Assembly (NCBI RefSeq): GCF_000377625.1
Contig: NZ_KB898328.1
Span: 1-64,000, forward strand
DNA length: 64,000 bases
Reading direction: 5' to 3'
Origin: Prevotella veroralis DSM 19559 = JCM 6290
Lineage (GTDB): Bacteria > Bacteroidota > Bacteroidia > Bacteroidales > Bacteroidaceae
In this document: piece by piece, positions 46,462 through 54,151 of the stretch
Position numbering within the stretch: the stretch's first letter is position 1
Layout of the letters: each line of letters begins with the position of its first letter
Position numbers and translations under genes: made by a program
Notes under the pieces: model-generated
Database searches by the model: none
What the model saw: the letters and a program-made list of their open reading frames with translations, nothing else
Told to the model about the DNA's origin: nothing

Positions 46462-46956
46462 TTAATCATCGAAGAGATAGACACCAATGCCCACCTTAAG
46501 CCCTACTGTAGAGTAATCAGAGCTTTTGAACGACTGATCGTAATAGACAGCTGGCTCGATGGTTACCGATCGATTGAGGAAGAAGGCATACCCCACTTCC
46601 ATGCCCGGCATTATGTCGTTATATCGGTGATTGGCGTGTAGAAACTTCACACCAGCACCGAGGTACAGTCCATTCTGCGTGATGTAATAGCGTCCACCAG
46701 CACCCACACTGATGTGATCAGCCACTGTCTTAGAGCCATTATGTACAGCGTCAACGGAAGCCAAAACCATCACGTTGTCCCAAGGGAAGTATCCCGCCTT
46801 AGCTTGAACACCCATGTTTAAACCGTCACTACCATTATAGTGCAAGTCAAGACCAGTCAGTGACGTACCCACATAGCCCTTTCCTTCTTGGAATTGAGCC
46901 GATGCGCAGAGGCTAACAATCATTGCCGCAGCAAGCAGCAAACACTTTCTTATCAT
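46462..46956 (-). CDS. Small outer-membrane beta-barrel protein
   Basis: The start is placed at 46956 (MIRKCLLLAAAMIVSLC), giving a clean signal peptide to ASAQ. The upstream extension to 47019 is not signal-like. The 164-residue protein is composed of alternating strands with GYVGTSLTGLDLHY, GGRYYITQNGLYLGAGVKFL and VGYAFFLNRSVTIEPAVYYDQ. It ends VGIGVYLFDD and is typical of the OprF/OmpW-like eight-stranded barrels. It is the first gene of the minus-strand operon with recR. Confidence 0.78.
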   Translation of the reverse strand: MIRKCLLLAAAMIVSLCASAQFQEGKGYVGTSLTGLDLHYNGSDGLNMGVQAKAGYFPWDNVMVLASVDAVHNGSKTVADHISVGAGGRYYITQNGLYLGAGVKFLHANHRYNDIMPGMEVGYAFFLNRSVTIEPAVYYDQSFKSSDYSTVGLKVGIGVYLFDD

Positions 46957-47026
46957 ATTGATACAAGTTAAAATGAATATTAATGATTGATTGATTGCAC
47001 GTAACCTATACGTTTGCAAATCAAGA

Positions 47027-47034
47027 CAAAGGTA
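47027..47034 (-). promoter_or_regulatory. -7 element of the outer-membrane-protein/recR operon
   Basis: The minus-strand TACCTTTG fits TAnnTTTG. The predicted leader to 46956 is about 65 nt. The -33 match (CTTT) is weak. Confidence 0.42.
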
Positions 47035-47107
47035 AGGATAATATTTGGATTAAAGAAATCTTTGCTGTATCTTTGTGCTTTATTTGCATAAAGGAGGAGC
47101 CTTGCAC

Positions 47108-47562
47108 ACGTCCCACAACCAGCCTCACCCCCGTCCCCTCTCCGAATGGAATAACCCCTCCCAGCCTCCCCCAAGGGGAGGAGTGCCTAACGGAAGCTGG
47201 TTAAAGGGGGCATCGGTCGGGTATAACGAGGCAGTACCTCGTTAACTGGAATAGCGGGGGAGCAAATGAAGAGGGCGTTTCTTTAATACAAAGAAAGCCT
47301 CTCTTCGATGTGAAGAGACGCCCCCTTCAATGCGAAGGAACGCCCTCTTCAAATTGAAGAAGGCGTTTCTTTGTTTTTAGTCCTGCTGCCTCAACTAACG
47401 AGGCAGTGTCTCGTTACACCCCGAGCAACCTCCCTTTCGTATGCAAATAATACTATCTACTCCCCTCTCCATTCGGAGAGGGGCTGGGGGTGAGGCTTCT
47501 TCTCTCCCCTTTGGGGAGGCTGGGAGGGGTTTCCAGACGGGGGCGTCTGTCCCTACTTGTGT
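47108..47562 (-). repeat. Repeat cluster R6 (P-H-P' form)
   Basis: It begins with a P fragment (CAGCCTCACCCCCGTCCCC) and a CCTCCCCCAAGGGGAGGAG palindrome of the 110-bp unit at about 47165-47185. The H module follows (about 47270-47380), then inverted P at about 47461-47485 and an outward GTAG palindrome ending at 47556. A CGAGGCAGT / ACTCGTT motif flanks the H module on both sides, as in R1. Confidence 0.85.
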
Positions 47563-47601
47563 GGTGTGTTTAAACGAAAGAAATATGTATATTTCAACCC
47601 T

Positions 47602-47745
47602 GTTCATTATATCTTCTGTGATAAAGATGCGTAGACTCAATATCTGTTCATTATGTTTTCTGTGATAAAGATGCACAGACTCAATATCTATTTATTATGT
47701 ATTCTGCGATAAAGATGCGTACATTCAATATCTGTACATTATCTT
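47602..47745 (+). repeat. 44-bp tandem repeat, about 3.3 copies
   Basis: Copies start at 47602, 47646 and 47690, with a partial one at 47734. Each contains TTCATTAT-like, TTCTGTGATAAAGATGC and ACTCAATATCTG segments with few changes. It lies about 150 bp upstream of the transglutaminase promoter. No gene is present between 47560 and 47897. Confidence 0.88.
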
Positions 47746-47897
47746 CCCTCTGTCTAAGAAAGCATCATCTATTATATAAGGTGTGATGTCTATCATCGTA
47801 AAGAATCATTGATTAGGTTTTAAGACGGGGCACAAGGGGTAAAAGGAAGTGGTAATCACTACATCATTTAACAAAGTTATTAAAAAAACATAAGGCT

Positions 47898-47931
47898 TTT
47901 GTCTGTCATTCGAAATATTTATCTATCTTTG
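47898..47931 (+). promoter_or_regulatory. Promoter of the DUF3857/transglutaminase pair
   Basis: TTTG at 47898-47901 and TATCTTTG at 47924-47931 are 22 bases apart. The predicted leader is about 70 nt. Confidence 0.6.
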
Positions 47932-48007
47932 CAAATGGTATTCTTACCATATTATAAAACCATTACCCAAAGGAGAATATAACGATATTTATCTATAAAA
48001 ACAACAG

Positions 48008-49834
48008 ATGATAAGCTACTTAAAAACACTTCGCTCGCTGGTTACAGCCCTTTTATTAATATTCTGTACGGTGCAGGTTCAGGCGCAACAATGGGATGAT
48101 AAGATTCTTATCTCGCAATGTGACGAACAATACACATTGACTTTTGATGGCGACAAGCCCATTGTTAAGAACACAGAAAAGATTACTTATCTGTCTAATT
48201 CGGTAGCGAAAGTACTGCCGCAAACCACCGTCTTTTATGGAGAATTTATCTCTTTGGATAACATCTCGGGGCATGGTCAGAAGCAATATACGAATGTTAC
48301 GCCTGAAAATGTGTTCTATGATGATACGAAGGCATGCACCCTTCAAGGTGAGATAAGTAAGAAAGGCAAAACAAGCAGTGCCTCCTTCGAGCGCACCTTC
48401 AAGGATATTAAGTACTTCACACGCGTTTACTTGCTCGAAGAATACTTCATTCAGCACAAGACACTGACCATCACTATTCCGAAGAAGTTGGCTGGTTATA
48501 GGCTTAAAGAGATGAATTTTGAGGGGTATAACATACAGGTTGCGCACGAGTCGACCGCCACGAATGACGTTTATCGCTATACTTTGACGAATTGCAATCG
48601 CATGAAAGAGGATGCGCAAATGCCCCCTTCGTCGAGTGTCTATCCTTATTTGTTGATTCTCGGACCCTTTGCTGATGTCAACGCATTGTACAGCTGGTCG
48701 ATGAAAATGGCTGATGTTGATTGCAATATACCGAATCTTCAGTCGCTCTTAGCCGAGATTAACAAGACAAGTAAGACTCCCGAAGACCGTATCAGCAACA
48801 CTTATCGATGGGTACAGGACAATATTAGATACATAGCCTACGAAGCCGGGATAGCCGGGCATCGCCCCGATACACCTGCCGAGGTGCTCCGCAAGCGTTA
48901 TGGCGATTGTAAGGGAATGGCGTTACTGCTCACTACCTTGCTCAAAGCACAGGGCTTCGATGCACGTTGGACGGACATTGGTACGGAGGAGATACCGTTT
49001 AAGATGAGTGATGTACCTACTCTCGCGAGTGCCGATCACGTGATTTGTACGCTCTTATATAAGGGTAAGACTTACTTTATTGACGCCACTTGCAAGCATA
49101 TCCCATACACTTATACACCGCAAGGAATACAAGGTTCGCAGGCTATGATAGCCAACGGCGACCGTCCAAGACTTGAGATTGTGCCTGTCAGGAAGCCTGA
49201 TGAATCGATTGATAGCCTCTCTTACAATTATCAACTACAAGGGGATGCGCTCGTGGGAACGGCTACCTATATGACACGAGGCGATATGAAGGAGTGGTTC
49301 ATGTCGGTTTCTGATGGTGTAGGAAGCAAGCGCACCGATGATCTCCTTGCTAACAACCTTAACTCGGATGCGCATAATATGACCGTATCGGACGTTAAGT
49401 GGATCGATGATGACGCCCGCCACGAGTGGGGGAAGTTTACGGGTAAGGTCGTTAACAAGCCTGCTGTACAGCAAGCGGATGGTGAGGTTTACATTGAGAT
49501 GAACCCTCATAACAATCTTTTCGATGCCCGCATTGATACCACCCAACGCACACACGACTATTATCTGCCTGTTCGCTGCAACGTTGTTAGGCAGTCGGTA
49601 TTGACAATTCCGGCTGGTTATCGTGTTGATTACCTGCCCGCTTCAGCCACTTTCAACACTCCCGAGGGTACGCTTACTTGCCGTTTTACACAGAAAGGGA
49701 ACGTCGTTACCTTCCATCAGAAGATGCAAATTAACCACAGAAGAATACCTTTAAAGAACATACCACAATGGAATGACGCCCTAAGGAAGTGGACGGATGC
49801 CTGCAACGAGCAAGTTGTCTTGAAGCGAAAATAG
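48008..49834 (+). CDS. DUF3857 and transglutaminase-like secreted protein
   Basis: A signal peptide ends VQAQ (about residue 26). Residues about 55-210 are DUF3857. Residues about 255-370 are a transglutaminase core with an intact triad: Cys in GDCKGMALLLTTLL near 297, His in ASADHVICTLL near 340, and Asp in FIDATCKH near 356. The remaining 230 residues are a beta-rich C-terminal domain. It may crosslink or hydrolyse peptides in the envelope. The substrate is unknown. It lies 51 bp before a paralogous gene in which the catalytic Cys is absent. Confidence 0.85.
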   Translation: MISYLKTLRSLVTALLLIFCTVQVQAQQWDDKILISQCDEQYTLTFDGDKPIVKNTEKITYLSNSVAKVLPQTTVFYGEFISLDNISGHGQKQYTNVTPENVFYDDTKACTLQGEISKKGKTSSASFERTFKDIKYFTRVYLLEEYFIQHKTLTITIPKKLAGYRLKEMNFEGYNIQVAHESTATNDVYRYTLTNCNRMKEDAQMPPSSSVYPYLLILGPFADVNALYSWSMKMADVDCNIPNLQSLLAEINKTSKTPEDRISNTYRWVQDNIRYIAYEAGIAGHRPDTPAEVLRKRYGDCKGMALLLTTLLKAQGFDARWTDIGTEEIPFKMSDVPTLASADHVICTLLYKGKTYFIDATCKHIPYTYTPQGIQGSQAMIANGDRPRLEIVPVRKPDESIDSLSYNYQLQGDALVGTATYMTRGDMKEWFMSVSDGVGSKRTDDLLANNLNSDAHNMTVSDVKWIDDDARHEWGKFTGKVVNKPAVQQADGEVYIEMNPHNNLFDARIDTTQRTHDYYLPVRCNVVRQSVLTIPAGYRVDYLPASATFNTPEGTLTCRFTQKGNVVTFHQKMQINHRRIPLKNIPQWNDALRKWTDACNEQVVLKRK

Positions 49835-49885
49835 TCCCTTGACCATTCCACCTAATAGCTATTAACAATATTCAAAATATATCTT

Positions 49886-52021
49886 ATGAAGAAAATCATC
49901 GCATTGCTTTTCCTCACCATCATAACTCTTCCGATGATGGCATTCGATGAGGAGGATTACAAACAGTTTGCACGTGAAGTAAAGAAGGAGGTCTGGAACA
50001 AGGATCTACCACAATTCAACAACCGCACAGTACCGACAAAGTATAATAAAGAGTCGGCTGTTGTCTTGGCAAGATATGAGGAGGTTGGAGTCGATTACAC
50101 CAACCACTTCAACCCTCTCAGCCTTGGTAAGGTGAAGCAATGCACGGGTACTCACCTCGTCCGAAGCCTTGTTAAGATCAATGATAAGGCTGCTCTGGAT
50201 AAGTTCTCCACGTTTGAGTTCCGCACATACGACTACTCCCTCAACAACGGACTATGGCGTAATGACCGCCGAACAGTGCTCGGTGTGCGTGTTATCAAGC
50301 CTAACGGAACCATTAAGGAGGTAGAGGAAAAGGACTACCAAGACGATAACGAGGGAAGGAAAGGAGAAGAGAAACATGCCAAACTTGCCGTTCCGAACCT
50401 CCAAGTAGGCGATATGCTCGACTACTTCTACTATGACTTTGACAAGCTAAGAGAGGAGAACATCGACCCGATGGCATTCTTCTTTGGCAGTCAATATCCC
50501 ATCCTTGACTATCAAATTCATTGCTCTATTGATAAGGACCTGTGTACTCAGTACCGCACGATGAATGGTGCTCCTGATTTCAAGCAAAGCACTGACAAGG
50601 ATGCTATTATCCTCGATGCTCGTGTGAAGAACATCGATAAGACGATGCCAGACTACGCCTATAATCCATTGGCGCAGACCCCTTATACAATGCTATTCAT
50701 CAATGCGAACGTGGCGTTGGAGTACATTCCAAAGAGCATGAAGACCAAAGGCTTGCAGGCAAACCCCGATGCGAAGGCTATTCAAGAGGATGCTTGGACA
50801 CTCTGGAATGCGTCTACCAGCAAGTGGAGCTTCTATAAGGCGTTCAACAAAGTGATTGATGATGCGAAGAAGATAAGCGATCCGACGGAAAGAGCTAACT
50901 ATGTTTACAACTACATCATGTTGAGAACCTTGGTACATGGTAGGCCTTATTTCAATTATAACAACTTTGCTTCTGCGTTCTCATACATACTCGATAAGCT
51001 CAAAGTTCCATACTCTCGTGTGTTGGTAACTGACCGCATGACCGAGCCTATTGGGCAATTAGCGAACATCTGGAACGCAACGTATGGAATCATGTTAGAT
51101 AATGGTCAGTGTTACTTCCCAGTAAGTACTCGATACGGCACAACGGCTAACACCATCCCTTCTATCTATCAGAACCGGGACGCAGTGGCTACTAATGCGA
51201 AGAAGAAGTTCCAAAATGGACCCTTTAGAAACGTGACTGTGCCAGGCAGCCAAGCGAAGGATAACACGGAAAAGGTGGATATTGATGCCACAGTCGATGG
51301 TATCCTGCTCAACATCAAACGCCAAGATGCCACCACGGGATGCGATAAGGAGGGGAACATCATGGACTATACTTCAGCCGAGCAGATGGCTCAGTCATGG
51401 GGAGCCGACTATGGTGTGACAAAGTTCGCACAGCTTTTTGACAAGGGACTAAACGTTGCTGACCAGCGAGCAAGCGAACGCGCAGAGCAAGATAAGAAGT
51501 CGATTGCGGAGAACTTCAGCGAAGAGATCAAGGCATATCACGACCACGCAGCAGTGAAAGTGAATGAAACTAAGGTGCTGTCATGCGGTGAGAAGGATCA
51601 ACCCTTTACTTACCTTATTGATTACCAGATGGACGGTCTGGTGAAGAAAGCCGGTCGCAACCTTGTAATCTCCGTCGGTCAGCTTGTCGGGCAACAAGTT
51701 CATATAGAGGGAGCAGAGCGTCAGCGCAATGTAGATATCATCTATTCTTACCCCAGAACCTACTCTGTTACGGTGCGCTTAGCCATCCCTAATGGTTACA
51801 GCGTGTCTCCCGAGAGTTTGCAAAAGCTCAATTCTCATGTAGATAATAGTGCTATTTCCTTTACTTCCAAGGCTTCTGTCGAGGATGGTAAACTATTAAT
51901 CACTTTCGAAAAGGTGTATAAGCAGTATCGAGTATCTGCTTCCCAGTGGTCGAGCATACTATCCGTTCTTGATAAAGCCTACGACTTCAATAGTGTGCAA
52001 GTGGTGCTGAAGAAAGGGTAG
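49886..52021 (+). CDS. DUF3857 protein with degenerate transglutaminase-like domain
   Basis: The signal peptide ends MMAF (about residue 19). DUF3857 covers about 40-230, with the blocks FEFRTYDYSLNNGLWRNDRR and VPNLQVGDMLDYFYYDFD. The following region keeps a transglutaminase-like helix-strand pattern (NNFASAFSYILDKLKVPYSRVLV, near 355-377), but the position of the catalytic Cys is taken by Asn. It is therefore probably non-enzymatic or has another activity. The 711-residue protein has a C-terminal beta-rich domain (about 560-705). It is presumably co-transcribed with the active-type paralogue upstream. Confidence 0.78.
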   Translation: MKKIIALLFLTIITLPMMAFDEEDYKQFAREVKKEVWNKDLPQFNNRTVPTKYNKESAVVLARYEEVGVDYTNHFNPLSLGKVKQCTGTHLVRSLVKINDKAALDKFSTFEFRTYDYSLNNGLWRNDRRTVLGVRVIKPNGTIKEVEEKDYQDDNEGRKGEEKHAKLAVPNLQVGDMLDYFYYDFDKLREENIDPMAFFFGSQYPILDYQIHCSIDKDLCTQYRTMNGAPDFKQSTDKDAIILDARVKNIDKTMPDYAYNPLAQTPYTMLFINANVALEYIPKSMKTKGLQANPDAKAIQEDAWTLWNASTSKWSFYKAFNKVIDDAKKISDPTERANYVYNYIMLRTLVHGRPYFNYNNFASAFSYILDKLKVPYSRVLVTDRMTEPIGQLANIWNATYGIMLDNGQCYFPVSTRYGTTANTIPSIYQNRDAVATNAKKKFQNGPFRNVTVPGSQAKDNTEKVDIDATVDGILLNIKRQDATTGCDKEGNIMDYTSAEQMAQSWGADYGVTKFAQLFDKGLNVADQRASERAEQDKKSIAENFSEEIKAYHDHAAVKVNETKVLSCGEKDQPFTYLIDYQMDGLVKKAGRNLVISVGQLVGQQVHIEGAERQRNVDIIYSYPRTYSVTVRLAIPNGYSVSPESLQKLNSHVDNSAISFTSKASVEDGKLLITFEKVYKQYRVSASQWSSILSVLDKAYDFNSVQVVLKKG

Positions 52022-52056
52022 AAGCAGCAAGACTAAAAAGAAGAACGTGCCACACA

Positions 52057-52276
52057 GTAGGGACAGACACCTTCGGATGGAAACCCCACCCAGCCTCCCC
52101 CAAGGGGAGGAGTGCCTCACGGAGGCTAATTTGTATGGTTCTCTCTATCCAAATGAATGCTATAAAGTAGGGACAGACGCCCTCGTCTGGAAACCCCTCC
52201 CAGCCTCCCCCAAGGAGAGGAGTGCCTCACGGAAGCTAATTTGTATGGTTCTCTCTATCCAAATGAATGCCACAAA
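52057..52276 (+). repeat. Tandem array with 110-bp period
   Basis: Units start at 52057 and 52167, each with a GTAGGGACAGAC start, a CCTCCCCCAAGG palindrome region, GTGCCTCACGGA and TTTGTATGGTTCTC. A third start at 52277 opens the REPIN. The period equals that of the array at 13011, but the units differ in several bases, so the arrays expanded separately or have diverged. Confidence 0.88.
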
Positions 52277-52425
52277 GTAGGGACAGACGCCCTCGTCTGT
52301 CCGCTCATTTACCCTTATATGGCATCCCGTTAGGCAACATCCCCTCCTTGGAGAGGCTTAGGGAGGCTTTTTATTTGCTGTGATTTGGCGGACAGACGAG
52401 GGCGTCTGTCCCTACAGGTTGGTAT
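52277..52425. repeat. REPIN-like inverted pair, interior type 1
   Basis: The GTAG/CTAC ends and 9-bp palindromes are perfect. The interior is the reverse complement of that at 24680, matching the reverse orientation of the cluster. Confidence 0.88.
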
Positions 52426-52662
52426 TATCATTAATTAAAGGAGCGCCCTTCTCCATTTGAAGAGGGCGTTCCCTTGCAATGAAAAGAGCGTCTCTTCACA
52501 TCGAAGAAACGCCCTCTTTGTTTGCTAATAGTAGTATTTACTCCCCTCTCCATTCGGAGAGGGGTTGGGGGTGAGGCTCCTTCTCTCCCCTTTGGGGAGG
52601 CTGGGAGGGGTTATGGGGGATGTTAGGAGAGGTTTAAACAACAAATAAGTATGGTAAACATG

Positions 52663-52692
52663 ATTGACTTATAGAAGATTTTTGTAACTTTG
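52663..52692 (+). promoter_or_regulatory. Promoter of serS
   Basis: ATTG at 52663-52666 and TAACTTTG at 52685-52692 are 18 bases apart. The predicted leader to the ATG is about 30 nt. Confidence 0.6.
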
Positions 52693-52729
52693 CTCTCAGA
52701 TAAATAACAATCAAAAAGGATATAGATAT

Positions 52730-54019
52730 ATGCTTACATTAAAGCTTATAAGCGAAGAGACAGAGCGTGTCATCAAAGGATTGGAGAAGAAACACTTCTC
52801 TGGTGCACGTGAGGCAGTAGAGAAAGTATTGGAATATGACCGCTTGCGTCGTGAGACTCAGCAGAAACTTGACACCAATAAACAGCATCAGAACCAACTC
52901 TCAAAGCAGATTGGTCAACTGATGAAGGACGGTAAGAAGGATGAAGCTAACAATATAAAAGAAGAGGTGGCAGAGCTTAAATCGGCCGACAAAGCACTCC
53001 AGGAGATCATGGAGAATGCCCAGAAGGAGATGACCGAGGTGCTCTTAACCATTCCAAACATCCCTAACGACGATGTTCCAGAGGGTAAGGACGCTAACGA
53101 CAACGTTGTTGTTAAGGAGGGCGGAACGAAGCCTAACCTCCCAGCTGACGCCCAATGCCACTGGGATCTATTGAAGAAGTTCAATTTAGTTGACTTCGAC
53201 TTAGGTGTGAAGATAACGGGTGCTGGCTTCCCATTGTACATCGGTAAGATGGCAAGATTCCAACGTGCTCTTGAGGCATTCTTCCTTGATGAAGCACGAA
53301 AAAGCGGCTATCTTGAGGTGCAACCACCATTGGTTGTTAATCAAGACTCCGGTCTTGGCACTGGTCAGTTGCCTGATAAAGAGGGTCAGATGTACCATGC
53401 TAACCTCGATGATTTATACTTGATTCCAACGGCAGAGGTGCCTGTTACCAACATATTCCGTGATGAGATTCTTGACGAGAAAGAGCTCCCAATTAAGCGT
53501 TGCGCTTACTCTGCTTGCTTCCGTCGAGAGGCTGGTAGCTATGGAAAAGACGTGCGTGGACTGAATCGTCTACACCAGTTTGATAAGGTGGAGATCGTGC
53601 GCATCGATAAGCCAGAACACTCTTATGAGTCATTGGATGAGATGTTGAACCATGTAGAAGGTCTATTGAAAAAGCTCGAATTACCCTATCACATCCTTCG
53701 TCTCTGCGGTGGCGATATGAGCTTCACATCGGCTATCTGCTATGATTTCGAGGTATGGAGTGCAGCGCAAGAACGCTGGTTGGAGGTGTCAAGTGTATCT
53801 AACTTCGAGAGTTACCAAGCGAACCGTTTGCATTGTCGTTACCGTCATGCAGAGGATAAGAAGATAGAGTTGTGCCACACACTGAATGGTTCGGCACTTG
53901 CCTTGCCACGCATTGTTGCGGCAATCATAGAGAACAATCAAACCCCAGAGGGGATACGTGTTCCGAAGGTGCTCGTACCTTATTGCGGCTTTGAAATGCT
54001 CGACGATAAGATGGACTAA
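52730..54019 (+). CDS. serS: Seryl-tRNA synthetase
   Basis: This class II synthetase charges tRNA-Ser. Residues about 25-105 form the N-terminal coiled-coil arm that contacts the tRNA (QQKLDTNKQHQNQLSKQIG). The catalytic domain follows. Motif 2 is CFRREAGSYGKDVRGLNRLHQF near residue 262, and motif 3 is NGSALALPRIVAAIIENNQ near 385. The length of 429 residues is normal. It is a single-gene unit or co-transcribed with the following fused oxidoreductase (132 bp gap). Confidence 0.97.
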   Translation: MLTLKLISEETERVIKGLEKKHFSGAREAVEKVLEYDRLRRETQQKLDTNKQHQNQLSKQIGQLMKDGKKDEANNIKEEVAELKSADKALQEIMENAQKEMTEVLLTIPNIPNDDVPEGKDANDNVVVKEGGTKPNLPADAQCHWDLLKKFNLVDFDLGVKITGAGFPLYIGKMARFQRALEAFFLDEARKSGYLEVQPPLVVNQDSGLGTGQLPDKEGQMYHANLDDLYLIPTAEVPVTNIFRDEILDEKELPIKRCAYSACFRREAGSYGKDVRGLNRLHQFDKVEIVRIDKPEHSYESLDEMLNHVEGLLKKLELPYHILRLCGGDMSFTSAICYDFEVWSAAQERWLEVSSVSNFESYQANRLHCRYRHAEDKKIELCHTLNGSALALPRIVAAIIENNQTPEGIRVPKVLVPYCGFEMLDDKMD

Positions 54020-54083
54020 GCCTTAGCCCACTAATACGGAACAACGAACAAGACATAACCTAACAATCAACCTTTTAACAAAA

Positions 54084-54140
54084 CTCATCCCTCGTGGATC
54101 CTAATCCCCCCTCTCCAAGCGGAGAGGGGACGTGGATGAG
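54084..54140 (+). ncRNA. Nested hairpin in the leader of the NfnAB-like gene
   Basis: CTCATCC (54084-54090) pairs with GGATGAG (54134-54140), enclosing CCCCTCTCC / GGAGAGGGG (54108-54116 and 54121-54129). The inner stem is the P palindrome of the dispersed repeats. It ends 11 bases before the start codon, so it could affect translation. Confidence 0.5.
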
Positions 54141-54151
54141 CCCTTTAGACT

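Larger units (their letters stand above)
52052..52618 (-). repeat. Repeat cluster R7 (110-bp array-T'-H'-P')
   Basis: A two-unit 110-bp array (52057-52276) is followed by a REPIN (52277-52425), the H module at about 52438-52515 and an inverted P palindrome at about 52543-52566, then TTGGGGGTGAGGC. The A module is absent. It lies between the transglutaminase-like genes and serS. Confidence 0.88.

Noticed and set aside
52047..52280. 77-codon frame in cluster R7
   Set aside because: It reads through two 110-bp tandem units and repeats itself; it is repeat-derived.
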